The notes: generated by a model from the letters alone, not told the origin. A stretch of 64,000 bases of DNA from CAWDAQ01 sp963800325 (GCA_963800325.1 CAWDAQ010000005.1:868001-932000); one strand, 5' to 3'. Shown: positions 27,774 through 37,360, counted from the first letter of the stretch. Program-made: numbers and translations.

Positions 27774-30240
27774 GGCGCTCCCGGGACCGCAGCGCCTCGA
27801 CGAGCTCGGACTGGGCGTCGACGAGGGAGCGGCGCACGCCGGGGGTGAGGTCGTCCCGCTCGAGCGCCTCCCGGCTCCGCGCCAGGGTCGCGGGCTCGAC
27901 GACGGTCGAGGGGTAGCCGAGCCGGACGACCCGCGCGAGGGCGTCCTGGCCGACCCGGTCCCCGAGGGCGGGCAGGTCGGTGAACGCCGCGGGGACCCAC
28001 GCCCGGACGAGGTCGGGCTCGGCGGACCAGAAGCCGCCGGCGAGCGCGTTCAGCTCGTGGTTGGACCGGTCCGGGTCGGTGGTCAGGGCCCGCCACGCCC
28101 ACGTCTTCTCCTCCGGGCGCGGCAGCATCGCCCGGGCGGTCAAGGCGCCGAGGTGGCCCGCGAGGGAGTCGTCGGCGGCGCGGAACCGGTCGATGTCGTC
28201 GGGGTCGATCGCGTCGAGCCGGGCGAGGCCGCGCACGACCGTCCAGCGGAAGTCGGCGTCGTCGGCGAGCCCGTCCGGCAGGTCCCGGCCGTCGGCCCAG
28301 GCCCGCAGGAGGTCGGCGTCCCCGGTGCTGCGGGCGAGCACCCGGGCGGCGACGAGCGCGCGTCCGCCGCCCGGCTCGGCGTCCGCGAGGAGGCGGCGGG
28401 CGGCGTCGGCGACCTCGGCCCGGGCCCGGGCGCGGCCCTCGGCCCCGAAGAACGTCGGGACGTACCGGCCGAGGAGGGTCCCGGCGACCCGGCTGAGGAC
28501 GGACTCGTTGGTCTCGGCCGGCCAGGCGGCGGTGAACGTCGCGACCAGCGCCCGGGGGTCGACCTCGCCGAGCGCGACCCCGTCGACGAGCGCGACCCAG
28601 GCGACGGCCCTCGCCTGCGGGTCGGGGACCGCGGGCAGCTGCTCGGGCAGCGCGGCGACCGCGGCGGGGTCGAGTGCGGTCGTCGCCCACGTCAGGTCCC
28701 CGGCGTTGGGGAGCACGAGCGCCGCCAACGGGGCGTCCGCGAGCCCGGGCACGACCTGGGTGTCGGCGGTGATCGTGGCCCCGACCCGGAAGACCTCCGC
28801 GCCGGCGGTGAAGCCGGCGACGTCGAGGGTGTGCGGGCGGTCGGCGGGGAAGCGCTCGGGCGGGGTGCGGGTGAGCGTGCCGCCCCCGGTCGCGGCGAGG
28901 ACGTCGACCCCGGCGGTCTCGAGCCAGGCACGGCTCCAGCCGGACAGGTCGCTGCCGGAGGCCCGGGCCATGGCGCCGAGGAAGTCGGCGAGGGTGCCGT
29001 TGCCCCACGCGTGGGCGCGCAGGTAGGCGCCGACGCCGGCGACGAACGCGGGGTCGCCGATGTGGGCGATGAGCTGGCGGATCACGGCGGCGCCCTTGGC
29101 GTAGGAGATGCCGTCGAAGTTCGCCAGGGCGCTGCGCGCGTCCGGGGCGGGGGACCCGGCGACGGGGTGGGTGCTCGGGGCGCGCTCGGCGGCGTACCCC
29201 CACATCTTCCGGGCCATCGTCGAGTCGACCCACGCGTCGGTGAACCCGGTGGCCTCGGTGAGGACCCGGTGGGACATGTACTCGGCGAAGGACTCGCTCA
29301 GCCAGAGGTCGTCCCACCAGCGCATCGTGACCAGGTCCCCGAACCACATGTGCGCCTGCTCGTGGACGATCGTGTTCGAGCGGGTCAGCACCTCCTCGCG
29401 GGTCGCCGCCCCCCGGAACAGGTAGCTGTCGCGGATGGTGACGCAGCCGGGGTTCTCCATCGCCCCGGCGTTGAACTCGGGGACGAACACCTGGTGGTAC
29501 TCCCCGTACGGGTACCGGATCCCGAACAGCCGGTGGTAGGCGTCGAAGCCCGCGCGGGTCACCTCGAGGACCTGCGGCGCGGCCTCCCGCAGCGGCCCCG
29601 CGAGCGAGGCGCGCGCGTGGACCCCGAGCGGGATGCCGTCGTGCTCGTCGAGGACCGAGACGTAGGGACCGGCGCAGAGGGTGACGGCGTACGTCGGCAC
29701 CGGGCCGGTCTCGGCCAGGACCCACCGCCCGGGCGCGCCCTCGCTCGCGGCGCCGTTGCCGAGGACGGTCCAGCCGCCCGGGACGCGCACGGTGAGCGCG
29801 ACCCGGGTCTTGAGGTCGGGCTGGTCGAAGCAGGCGAAGACCGTCGGGGCGGCGTCGAGGAACAGGTGCCCGTAGACGTAGTGCTCACCGTCGGCGGGAT
29901 CGCTCGCGCGGTGCAGTCCCTGGCCGTCGTGGCTGTAGGCCATCGTCGCGTCGACGACGAGCTCGTTCTCGGCGCGCAGGCCGGTGAGCTCGAGCCGCCC
30001 CTCGCGCAGCGAGCCCGGCGGCAGCGGCCGGCCGTTGAGCGTGGCCTCGTGCAGCTCGCGGGGCCGGACGTCGGCGAACGTCTCCACCCCCGGCTCCCGC
30101 GCGGTGAACTCGACCCGGGTGCGGGAGCGGAAGGTCGTGGGTCCGGTGTCGAGGTCGAGGTCGACGGTGGTCCGGGTGACCGAGACGGTCCCGGCGCGGC
30201 GCCGGGCCTCCTCGCGCGTGAGGCTGGGCATGGCTGTCAT
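27763..30240 (-). CDS. pepN: aminopeptidase N (M1 family zinc metallopeptidase)
   Basis: This 825-residue cytoplasmic aminopeptidase removes N-terminal residues from peptides. The exopeptidase motif GAMEN lies in EFNAGAMENPG. The zinc site is HEQAH (His293, Glu294, His297) with the third ligand in LWLSESFAEY. A C-terminal ERAP1-like helical domain follows. The start at 30240 (MTAMPSL) and the Met at 30231 are equally supported. Overlap with the CoA-transferase gene suggests cotranscription, although the functions differ. Confidence 0.93.
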   Translation of the reverse strand: MTAMPSLTREEARRRAGTVSVTRTTVDLDLDTGPTTFRSRTRVEFTAREPGVETFADVRPRELHEATLNGRPLPPGSLREGRLELTGLRAENELVVDATMAYSHDGQGLHRASDPADGEHYVYGHLFLDAAPTVFACFDQPDLKTRVALTVRVPGGWTVLGNGAASEGAPGRWVLAETGPVPTYAVTLCAGPYVSVLDEHDGIPLGVHARASLAGPLREAAPQVLEVTRAGFDAYHRLFGIRYPYGEYHQVFVPEFNAGAMENPGCVTIRDSYLFRGAATREEVLTRSNTIVHEQAHMWFGDLVTMRWWDDLWLSESFAEYMSHRVLTEATGFTDAWVDSTMARKMWGYAAERAPSTHPVAGSPAPDARSALANFDGISYAKGAAVIRQLIAHIGDPAFVAGVGAYLRAHAWGNGTLADFLGAMARASGSDLSGWSRAWLETAGVDVLAATGGGTLTRTPPERFPADRPHTLDVAGFTAGAEVFRVGATITADTQVVPGLADAPLAALVLPNAGDLTWATTALDPAAVAALPEQLPAVPDPQARAVAWVALVDGVALGEVDPRALVATFTAAWPAETNESVLSRVAGTLLGRYVPTFFGAEGRARARAEVADAARRLLADAEPGGGRALVAARVLARSTGDADLLRAWADGRDLPDGLADDADFRWTVVRGLARLDAIDPDDIDRFRAADDSLAGHLGALTARAMLPRPEEKTWAWRALTTDPDRSNHELNALAGGFWSAEPDLVRAWVPAAFTDLPALGDRVGQDALARVVRLGYPSTVVEPATLARSREALERDDLTPGVRRSLVDAQSELVEALRSRERHDA

Positions 30241-30291
30241 CCTGTCAGCCGCCGCGGACGACCCGGGACCCCGCCGGACCGCTCCCCCGAC

Positions 30292-30502
30292 CGGTGAGCA
30301 CTTCGTGTCCCCGGCCCCCTCGAGTGAGCAGGACCTGTTCCCCCGCCCCCGTTGAGTGAGCAGGACGTGTTCCCCCGCCCCCGTTGAGTGAGCAGTTCCT
30401 GTCCCGAAATCCGGCGCCTCACGACATCAAGTGCTCACTCGACGTGGAGGGACGGCACAAGCTGCTCACTCAACGTGGCGGGACGGCGGGAACTCCTCAC
30501 CC
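30292..30502. repeat. cluster of seven ~31-bp repeats in two opposed blocks
   Basis: The core GAGTGAGCA occurs forward at 30292 (degenerate), 30322, 30354 and 30386. It occurs in reverse complement at 30432, 30463 and 30494 (degenerate). Spacing is 30-32 bases. The copies at 30322 and 30354 are almost identical over the full 32-base period. The two blocks face each other and could fold into a large cruciform or set of hairpins. The cluster fills the 278-base gap between htpX and pepN; no gene is seen there. Confidence 0.85.
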
Positions 30503-30518
30503 GACGTGGCGGGAGGGG

Positions 30519-31406
30519 TCAGTAGCCGCGGTAGCCGGTCGCCATGGACTCCAGCCGGGCGATCCTCTCGGCCATCGGCGGGTGGGTCGCGAACATCCGG
30601 GAGACGTCCTGGGCGCGGAACGGGTTGGCGATCATCATGTGGCTCGCGTTCTGCAGCTGCGGCGTGGGCGCGAGCGGGGCCCGCTTCGTGCCCGCCTCGA
30701 GCTTGCGCAGCGCGCTCGCGAGCGCGAGCGGGTCGCCGGTGAGCGTCGCGCCGTCCTCGTCGGCGTCGTACTCCCTGGTCCGGCTGATCGCCATCTGGAT
30801 GAGCATGGCGGCGAACGGCGCGATGATCGCCATCGCGAGTCCGGCCATCGGGTTGCCCCGGTCCCCGTCCCGGCCGCCGCCGGCGAAGATCATCCCGAAG
30901 CTGAGGATCTGCCCGATCGTGCTGATGACGCCCGCGACCCCGGCAGCGATCGAACCGGTGAGGATGTCGCGGTTGTAGACGTGCATGAGCTCGTGCCCGA
31001 GCACCCCCCGCAGCTCGCGCTCGTCGAGCAGCCCGAGGATCCCCTCGGTGCAGCAGACGGCGGCGTGCTCGGGGTTCCGCCCGGTCGCGAACGCGTTCGG
31101 GGCCTGGGTCGGGGACACGAACAGCCGGGGCATGGGCTTGTCGGCGCGGGTGGAGAGCTCCCGCACGATCCGGTACATCGCCGGGGCCTCGGCCTCGCTG
31201 ACGGGGTAGGCGTGCATCGCGCGGATCGCGAGCTTGTCGGAGTTCCAGTAGCTGTAGGCGGTCGCCCCGACGCCGAAGAGCGCGAAGAGCCAGATGAACG
31301 AGGTGTTCCCGGTGTACCCGGTGACCAGCGCGCCCATGGCGAGCAGGACCGCCCAGATCGCGCCGAACAGGGCTGCCGTCTTCAGCCCGTTGTGGTGCGT
31401 GTGCAT
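30519..31406 (-). CDS. htpX: HtpX-family membrane zinc metalloprotease
   Basis: This 295-residue M48B protease has two N-terminal membrane helices (about 10-60), the zinc motif HELMHVYNRD (His138), a further helix pair (about 150-215) and the third ligand in SRTREYDADEDGA. It removes misfolded membrane proteins under envelope or heat stress. A candidate ECF-sigma promoter sits immediately upstream, and the transcript would start at or near the ATG. It follows the ten-gene nuo operon. Confidence 0.93.
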   Translation of the reverse strand: MHTHHNGLKTAALFGAIWAVLLAMGALVTGYTGNTSFIWLFALFGVGATAYSYWNSDKLAIRAMHAYPVSEAEAPAMYRIVRELSTRADKPMPRLFVSPTQAPNAFATGRNPEHAAVCCTEGILGLLDERELRGVLGHELMHVYNRDILTGSIAAGVAGVISTIGQILSFGMIFAGGGRDGDRGNPMAGLAMAIIAPFAAMLIQMAISRTREYDADEDGATLTGDPLALASALRKLEAGTKRAPLAPTPQLQNASHMMIANPFRAQDVSRMFATHPPMAERIARLESMATGYRGY

Positions 31407-31413
31407 GCCTGCT

Positions 31414-31442
31414 CAACGCCGAGCGGCCGGGGAAACGTTCCC
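31414..31442 (-). promoter_or_regulatory. candidate ECF sigma (SigR/SigH/SigE-type) promoter of htpX
   Basis: On the minus strand GGGAAC (31442-31437) is followed after exactly 18 bases by CGTTG (31418-31414), matching the GGAAY-N18/19-GTT pattern of actinobacterial redox/heat/envelope-stress sigma factors. The -10 is seven to nine bases from the htpX ATG, implying a leaderless message. Based on motif inspection only. Confidence 0.5.
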
Positions 31443-31449
31443 GCCGGGA

Positions 31450-33066
31450 TCAGGGCCCGAGGAGGCCGAGGAGGACCTGCGGCGCGAGGCTGGTGACGAG
31501 GAGTCCGGCGGCGCCGAGACCGAGCGCGATCCGCACTCCCGGGACCCCCTGCCCCACCGGCTCCCGGCCCTCGCGCGGGGCGAAGAGCACCGCGACCCAG
31601 CGGATGTACACCGCGATGCCGAGCACCGCGTTGAGGACCGCGACCCCGGCGAGGACCCAGAGGCCGCCGTCGACGACGGGACGGACCGCGAGGACCTTCG
31701 CGAGCAGCCCGACGACACCGGGGGGCAGGCCGGCGAGGCTGAGCAGCCCGAGGGCGAGCACGCCGGCGAGCAACGGGTCCGTCCGGGCCAGGCCCCGGTA
31801 GTCCGCGAGCGAGCGGGGCAGGCTCGCCGCGCCCGCCGCGTCGGCCGTGCCTGCTCTGCCCACCGTGCCCGCTGGTCCGCTCGCGCCGCCCACGCCCCCC
31901 GTGCCGCCCACGCCGGCCGTCACGGGGCGGCGCGCGTGGACGAGGACGACCACGGCGAACACGGTGACCGTCGCGAGCGCGTAGACGACGGCGTACCCGG
32001 CGCCCGCGGCGAGGCCCGTCCCGGTCAGCGCGGCCATCGGGAGGAGCACCCAGCCGGCCTGGGCCACGGTCGACCACGCGAGCAGCCGGACCGGGTCCTG
32101 CTGGCCGAGCGCGAGGACGTTGCCGAGCGTCATCGACGCCGCCGCGAGCAGGCCGAGTGCGACGCTCACCGGCAGCGGCCCGGCGCCGCCGCCGAGGCCC
32201 GCCAGCGGCCGGAGCAGCACCACGAGCGCGGCGACGGCGCCGAGCTTGGACGTCGTCGCGAGCAGGGCGGCGACCGGCTCCCGGGAGGCGGTGTACGCCT
32301 GCGGGGTCCACAGGTGGAACGGCACCGCGGACAGCTTGAACGCGAGGCCGGCGAGCAGGACCAGCACCGACAGGACGAGCGCGGCGCGGGTCGGGCCGGT
32401 GGCCCAGGCCTGCCGGGCGGCGTCCGCCGCGAAGGTCGCCCGACCGGTCGCCGCCACCCAGAGCGCGGCCCCGACGACGAGCAGGCCGAAGCTGAACAGG
32501 GACGTCGTCAGCAGCGCGAGCGCGCCGGGGCCGGCCCGACGGCTGCCCCGGAGGGCGACGAGCGCGACGACGGGCAGGGTGGCGAGCTCGAGGGCGACGA
32601 GCCAGCTCGCGAGGTCCCGGGCGCCGGCGACGGCGACCGCCCCGGCGGTCGCCGCGAGCAGCAGGGTGACCAGCAGCGCCGGCCCCCCGCGCAGCTCGGC
32701 GAGCTCGTCCCGCCACCGGGAGGTGCCCCGGACCGGCCAGAGCAGCAGCAGCACGAGCACGCTCGCGAGGAGCGCGGCGACCTGCAGCACCGCCGCGGCC
32801 GGCGTGACGACGTAGAGGCACTCCGGGTCCGGCCCGGGTCGGCAGAGCGAGGTGGCACCCCGGCCGCTCGCCGCGGGGAGCAGGGCGGCGCCGGCCCCGA
32901 CCAGGAGCGCGAGCGTCCCGACCGCCGCGTGCGCACCCCGCAGGCGGGGGGCGGCCGCGTCGAGGACGAGGACGACCAGCGCGCCCGCCGCGGGCGCGAG
33001 CACCGGGAGCAGGACGCCGGCGTCGAGGCCGACGAGGGTGGCGGCGGGGACCGACGTCACGTGCAC
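31450..33066 (-). CDS. nuoN: complex I-like proton-pumping subunit NuoN (second, incomplete nuo cluster)
   Basis: This 538-residue antiporter-like subunit has about 14 membrane helices. Conserved pumping residues are present: the helix-5 Glu in WLVALELATLPV and Lys in GLAFKLSAVPFHLW. The next helix, normally GAPTPV, is changed to ASREPV. The start is GTG at 33066, one base after the nuoM stop, with GGAGG upstream. It is the last gene of the A-B-C-H-I-J-K-L-M-N set and diverges clearly from the NuoN at 49744-51330. Confidence 0.88.
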   Translation of the reverse strand: MHVTSVPAATLVGLDAGVLLPVLAPAAGALVVLVLDAAAPRLRGAHAAVGTLALLVGAGAALLPAASGRGATSLCRPGPDPECLYVVTPAAAVLQVAALLASVLVLLLLWPVRGTSRWRDELAELRGGPALLVTLLLAATAGAVAVAGARDLASWLVALELATLPVVALVALRGSRRAGPGALALLTTSLFSFGLLVVGAALWVAATGRATFAADAARQAWATGPTRAALVLSVLVLLAGLAFKLSAVPFHLWTPQAYTASREPVAALLATTSKLGAVAALVVLLRPLAGLGGGAGPLPVSVALGLLAAASMTLGNVLALGQQDPVRLLAWSTVAQAGWVLLPMAALTGTGLAAGAGYAVVYALATVTVFAVVVLVHARRPVTAGVGGTGGVGGASGPAGTVGRAGTADAAGAASLPRSLADYRGLARTDPLLAGVLALGLLSLAGLPPGVVGLLAKVLAVRPVVDGGLWVLAGVAVLNAVLGIAVYIRWVAVLFAPREGREPVGQGVPGVRIALGLGAAGLLVTSLAPQVLLGLLGP

Positions 33067-33067
33067 G

Positions 33068-34558
33068 TCACCTCCCCCCGACGATCGCGGCGACGGCCGG
33101 CGCCGTCGTCGCCAGCAGCAGCCAGGGCAGGACCCCGAGCGCGATGACCGCGGCGGCGAGCACCCCGACGACGGCCCGCTCGACCCCGGACGCGTCCGAC
33201 GGCGCGAGCGCCTCCGCCTGCTCCGGCGCGACGGCGTCGCCGGCCCAGACGAGCCGGGCCACCCGCAGCGCGTACCCCGCGGCCAGCGCGGCCCCGAGCG
33301 CGGCCGTCACCGCGGCCGCCGCGAGCACCCCGGCCGGGCGGTCGGCGGCCGGGGCCACCCCGGAGTAGACCGCGAGCAGCTCCCCCCAGAAGCCGGCGAG
33401 GCCCGGCAGCCCGAGGCTCGCGGCGAGCCCGAGGAGGAGCCCGACGCCGAGGCGCGGCCACACCTCCCGCAGCGCGGCGTGGGCGACGTCGAGGTCGGCG
33501 CTCCCCCAACGGTCCTTCAGCCCGCCGACGACGACGAACAGCAGCGCGGACACGACCCCGTGGGCGACGTTGGCGTAGAGGGCGGCCTGCAGGCCGGTGT
33601 CGCTGCCGGACGCGATGCCGAGGACGACGAAGCCCATGTGCGCGACCGAGGAGTAGGCGATGAGGCGCTTGAGGTCCCGCTCGACGAGGCACACCAGCCC
33701 GCCCCAGACGACGGCCAGCCCGCCGAGGACGGCGAGCACCGGCGCGACCGTCGCGAAGCCGGCCGGGACGGTCGCGACCGGGAGCCGGACCAGGCCGTAG
33801 GTGCCCATCTTCAGCAGGACCGCGGCGAGCAGCACCGACCCCCCGGTCGGGGCGACGGTGTGCGCGGGCGGCAGCCAGGTGTGGACCGGCAGCACCGGCA
33901 CCTTGACCCCGAGCCCGGCGACGAGGAGGGCGGCGACGAGGACCTGGGTCCCGTGGCCGAGCGCCGGGCCGGCCCCCGCGGCGAGCGCGTCCAGGTCGGC
34001 CGTCCCGGCCCGGGAGACGAGCAGGAGGATGCCGAGCAGCATCAGGGTCGACCCGGTCGCGGTGTAGAGCAGGAACCGGCCACCGGCGTCCCGGCGGGCC
34101 GCGGGGTCGCGGTCGTCGCCGAAGCGGGTGATGAGCAGCCACATCGGGACGAGGACGACCTCGAAGACGAGGAAGAACAGGACCGCGTCCCGGGCGAGGA
34201 ACGTCGCGAGCGCGGCGAGCTCGACGAGCAGGACCGCGCCGTGGAACGTGCTCGGCGCGCCGCCGGAGGGCTCGTGGCTACGGGCGTGCGCGACGACGAG
34301 GAGGGTCACGCCGGCGGTGAGCAGCAGCAGCGGAGCGCTGACCCCGTCGACGGCCAGGTGCCAGCGCAGCCCCAGCGCGGGGACCCAGGCGACGTCGACG
34401 GCCGGGCGGGTGGTGACGGCGAGGACCGCCAGCAGCAGCGTCAGGGCGCTCGCGGCGGCGGAGACGCCGGTGACCACCGGTGGGCCGAGTCGCCGCCCGG
34501 CGCCGAGCAGCGCCCCGCCGGCGACCGCGGGGACGAGCAGCAGCAGCGTCAGGACCAC
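33068..34558 (-). CDS. nuoM: complex I-like proton-pumping subunit NuoM (second cluster)
   Basis: This 496-residue antiporter-like subunit has the essential Glu in FLVFEVVLVPMW and Lys in GLGVKVPVLPVHTWLPPAHT, plus RDLKRLIAYSSVAHMGFV. The GTG at 34558 lies inside the 3' end of nuoL (10-base overlap). The in-frame stretch upstream of this GTG runs antisense to the other nuo frames and is not coding. Confidence 0.88.
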   Translation of the reverse strand: MVLTLLLLVPAVAGGALLGAGRRLGPPVVTGVSAAASALTLLLAVLAVTTRPAVDVAWVPALGLRWHLAVDGVSAPLLLLTAGVTLLVVAHARSHEPSGGAPSTFHGAVLLVELAALATFLARDAVLFFLVFEVVLVPMWLLITRFGDDRDPAARRDAGGRFLLYTATGSTLMLLGILLLVSRAGTADLDALAAGAGPALGHGTQVLVAALLVAGLGVKVPVLPVHTWLPPAHTVAPTGGSVLLAAVLLKMGTYGLVRLPVATVPAGFATVAPVLAVLGGLAVVWGGLVCLVERDLKRLIAYSSVAHMGFVVLGIASGSDTGLQAALYANVAHGVVSALLFVVVGGLKDRWGSADLDVAHAALREVWPRLGVGLLLGLAASLGLPGLAGFWGELLAVYSGVAPAADRPAGVLAAAAVTAALGAALAAGYALRVARLVWAGDAVAPEQAEALAPSDASGVERAVVGVLAAAVIALGVLPWLLLATTAPAVAAIVGGR

Positions 34559-36498
34559 AGGAGCACCCCCGTCCCCGCGAGGACGAGCGCGCCGAGGGCG
34601 ACCCACACCAGCCCCGTGCTCGCGCGTTCGGCCGCGTGCGCGAGCCGGCCGAGCCCGCCGGCGGCCCGGGTGGCGACGACCCCGCCGCGGACGTAGGCGT
34701 CGACGACGTCGGTGTCGAGGAACCGGACGAGCCGGGCCAGCGCGAGGACGGGACGGGCGACCGCGGCGAGGTAGGCCCGGTCGGCGCCGAGGCCGGCGGC
34801 GGCGAGGACCCGCCAGCGCGCCGTCCCGGCCTCCCGCGCGGCGGCATCCACCGGGGCCGCGGCAGCCGCGCCGCCCCACAGCGGGACGATGACACCGAGG
34901 AGGATGAGGACGAGGCTGAGCAGCACCGTCTCGGCGGGGACCTCGGCGGAGGCCGGCAGCAGACCGGTCGCGGTGACGAGACCGCCGACGAGCGTGAGCA
35001 CGGTGAGCCCGCCGACCACGACGAGGACCCCGGGGGCCGGGGCCACCCGGACCGGACCGACGGCTCCGGTCACCACCGTGCCACCGGCCCCCACCGGGTC
35101 CCCGGCACGGGCGTCCGCGGCGGGACGGACGTGGACCGCCGGCTCGCCGCGGCCGAGGACCAGGTGGGCCCGGGTCGCGTACGCCGCCGTGGCGACGACG
35201 GTCGCGAGCAGGGCGACCTGGACCACGAGGGGGCGCAGGCCCCCGCCGGAGACCGCGGCCTCGACGGAGGCCACGACGTGCTCCTTCGAGACCCCGCCGA
35301 CCGTCAGCGGCACCCCGGCGAGCGCGAGCAGCCCGACCGTCCAGGCGACCCCGCCGAGGGGGTGCAGCCGGCCCGCCCCGCGCAGCGCCCCGACGGCGGT
35401 GCCGCCGACGACGAGGCCGAGCCAGCCCAGGGTGAGGAAGAGCAGCGCCTTGAACAGCGCGTGGCCGTAGAGGTGGAGGGTGGCGGCCGACGCCGCCGAC
35501 TGGGCGGGTCCGACGGTCAGGGCCGAGAGCATGATCGCGACCTGGCTCACCGTCGACCACGCGAGCATCCGCTTCACGTCGCCCTGACCGTAGGCGAGCA
35601 CCGCCGCCGCGAGCATCGTCACCGCGACGCTGACCGCGAGGACCCAGCGTGCCGGGTCGGAGAGGACGAGGACGGGCGCGAGCTGGGCGAGGACGAAGGT
35701 GCCGGCCGCGACCATGGTCGCGGCGTGGATGAGCGCCGAGGCCGGCGTGGGCCCCTCCATCGCGTCCGGCAGCCAGTCCTGGAACGGGGCCTGGGCGGAC
35801 TTGCCGAGGACGCCGACGACGAGCAGGACGAGGCCGACGGAGCGCATCGCGCCGTCGGCGCCCGCCGCGGACCAGTGCGCGAGGACCGCCGGGTAGCCGG
35901 TGCTGCCCGGCCCGGTGGCGAGGACGACGACGCCGAGGACGAACCCGACGTCGGCGAGCCGGGTGACGAGGAAGGCCTTCTGCGCCGCCCGGCGGGCCGC
36001 CTCGCGCCGGCTCCAGTGGCCGATGAGCAGGTAGGAGCACCACCCCATGACCTCCCACCCGAGGAGGGTGAGCACGAGGTCGGCGGAGGTGACCAGGACG
36101 AGCATCGCTCCGGCGAACAGCGAGACCGTGGCCGCGAACACCGGGTAGCGGTCGTCGGTGCGCAGGTACCAGACCGCGAAGACCTGCACCGCGAACGTGA
36201 CGAGCGCGACGACGAACGCGACGAGCGCGACCGGGCCGTCGACCTGCTGCGCGAGCGGGACGGTCAGGCCCCCGGTCTGCAGCCCCGGCAGGACCTCGAC
36301 GAGCCGGGCCACCGACGGCGGCGCCTGCAGGTCGACCGCGAGCAGGGTCAGGGAGGCGGTCGCCAGTGTCGCGAGCGCGCCGAGCACGGCGACGAGGGCG
36401 GCCGCGGGGCGCGAGCGCCGCAGCGGGGTCCCGGCGGCCCACGCGAGCACGGGCAGGGCGGTGGTGGCGACGACGCCCGCGGAGACGAGGGAGGTCAT
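34549..36498 (-). CDS. nuoL: complex I-like proton-pumping subunit NuoL (second cluster)
   Basis: This 649-residue subunit has GWEVMGWCSYLLIGHWSRRE (essential Glu), KSAQAPFQDWLPDAMEGPTPASALIHAATMV-type block (essential Lys; conserved in the complex I family), and VKRMLAWSTVSQVA. The C-terminal region carries the lateral-helix extension, with more Ala/Gly/Val than NuoL at 52865. ATGA overlap with nuoK. Ion pumping is expected but not proven for this isoform. Confidence 0.9.
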   Translation of the reverse strand: MTSLVSAGVVATTALPVLAWAAGTPLRRSRPAAALVAVLGALATLATASLTLLAVDLQAPPSVARLVEVLPGLQTGGLTVPLAQQVDGPVALVAFVVALVTFAVQVFAVWYLRTDDRYPVFAATVSLFAGAMLVLVTSADLVLTLLGWEVMGWCSYLLIGHWSRREAARRAAQKAFLVTRLADVGFVLGVVVLATGPGSTGYPAVLAHWSAAGADGAMRSVGLVLLVVGVLGKSAQAPFQDWLPDAMEGPTPASALIHAATMVAAGTFVLAQLAPVLVLSDPARWVLAVSVAVTMLAAAVLAYGQGDVKRMLAWSTVSQVAIMLSALTVGPAQSAASAATLHLYGHALFKALLFLTLGWLGLVVGGTAVGALRGAGRLHPLGGVAWTVGLLALAGVPLTVGGVSKEHVVASVEAAVSGGGLRPLVVQVALLATVVATAAYATRAHLVLGRGEPAVHVRPAADARAGDPVGAGGTVVTGAVGPVRVAPAPGVLVVVGGLTVLTLVGGLVTATGLLPASAEVPAETVLLSLVLILLGVIVPLWGGAAAAAPVDAAAREAGTARWRVLAAAGLGADRAYLAAVARPVLALARLVRFLDTDVVDAYVRGGVVATRAAGGLGRLAHAAERASTGLVWVALGALVLAGTGVLLWS

Positions 36499-36794
36499 CG
36501 GGTCGGCTCGTCGAGGTCGATGCGGCCCCGGACCCGGAAGACCGCGAGGATGACGGCGAGCGCGAGGACGACCTCGGCGGCGGCGACGGTGATGACGAAC
36601 AGGGTGAGGACGGTCCCGGCGTGCCAGACGTCCGCGCCGACCGACCCGAGGGCGACGAGCAGCAGGGTCCCGCCACCGAGGACGAGCTCGACACCGACGA
36701 GGACGAGGACGGCGTTGCGCCGGGCGAGGACGCCGTAGGTGCCGATGCCGACCAGCAGCGCGGCGACGACCACCGGGCCGAGCAGGTGGATCAC
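36495..36794 (-). CDS. nuoK: complex I-like subunit NuoK (second cluster)
   Basis: This 99-residue, three-helix subunit retains the membrane glutamate in LVLVGVELVLGGG and a second acidic residue in VAAAEVVLALAVIL, both used for proton translocation. The GTG at 36794 overlaps the nuoJ stop (GTGA) and its own stop overlaps nuoL (ATGA). Confidence 0.9.
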   Translation of the reverse strand: MIHLLGPVVVAALLVGIGTYGVLARRNAVLVLVGVELVLGGGTLLLVALGSVGADVWHAGTVLTLFVITVAAAEVVLALAVILAVFRVRGRIDLDEPTR

Positions 36795-37360
36795 CGGCGG
36801 CTCCCCAGCCGCTCGTCCGCGCCGCCCGGGGCAGGCTGCTGCCGGCGGCCCTCGTCCCCGGCCTCGTCGCTCGTCATCCGCGAGACCGCGAACGCGGCGA
36901 CGAGGGCGACGAGCAGGAGCAGCGAGAGCGCCTCGAAGGGCCACACCCACGTCCCGAACAGGTCGGCGGCCACCGCCGCGGTCGGCACCTCGACCCGGGT
37001 GCGGGCGGGTCCGGCGAGCGGCACGAGCACCGAGAGCAGCAGCGCACTCGTCCCCGCCGCGACGAGGCCCGCGAGGACCCGATGGGCGACGCCGGCCGAG
37101 TGCTCGCGGCTCGGGCCGATGGGCGCGCGGGTGAGCATGAGCGCGAAGAGCACGAGGACGACGACGGCGCCCACGTAGACCAGGACCTGGACGAGCGCGA
37201 CGAGCTCGGCGCCGAGGACGAGGTAGCACCCGGCGAGGCCACCGAGGGAGACGACGAGCCACAGCGCCGCGTGGACGACGTGCCTGGTGGTCACGGCGAG
37301 CAGCCCGCTGGCGAGCGTGACCAGGCCGGCGGCGGCGAAGGCGACGTCGAGCCCGGTCAC
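36791..37360 (-). CDS. nuoJ: complex I-like subunit NuoJ (second cluster)
   Basis: This 189-residue membrane subunit has five helices, with VQVLVYVGAVVVLVLFALML as the conserved third-helix block. The C-terminus is a short charged tail, unlike the long tail of NuoJ at 55110. The GTG start overlaps the nuoI stop. Confidence 0.88.
   Translation of the reverse strand: MTGLDVAFAAAGLVTLASGLLAVTTRHVVHAALWLVVSLGGLAGCYLVLGAELVALVQVLVYVGAVVVLVLFALMLTRAPIGPSREHSAGVAHRVLAGLVAAGTSALLLSVLVPLAGPARTRVEVPTAAVAADLFGTWVWPFEALSLLLLVALVAAFAVSRMTSDEAGDEGRRQQPAPGGADERLGSRR

Noticed and set aside
30292..30502. CRISPR array
   Set aside because: The period is 30-32 bases but nearly the whole period is repeated, so there are no unique spacers; orientation flips halfway and no cas genes are present.
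33068..36694. Apparent 1,208-residue protein containing NuoM
   Set aside because: Only the last 496 codons read as NuoM. The upstream part is an out-of-frame reading of nuoL and nuoK without protein-like sequence.
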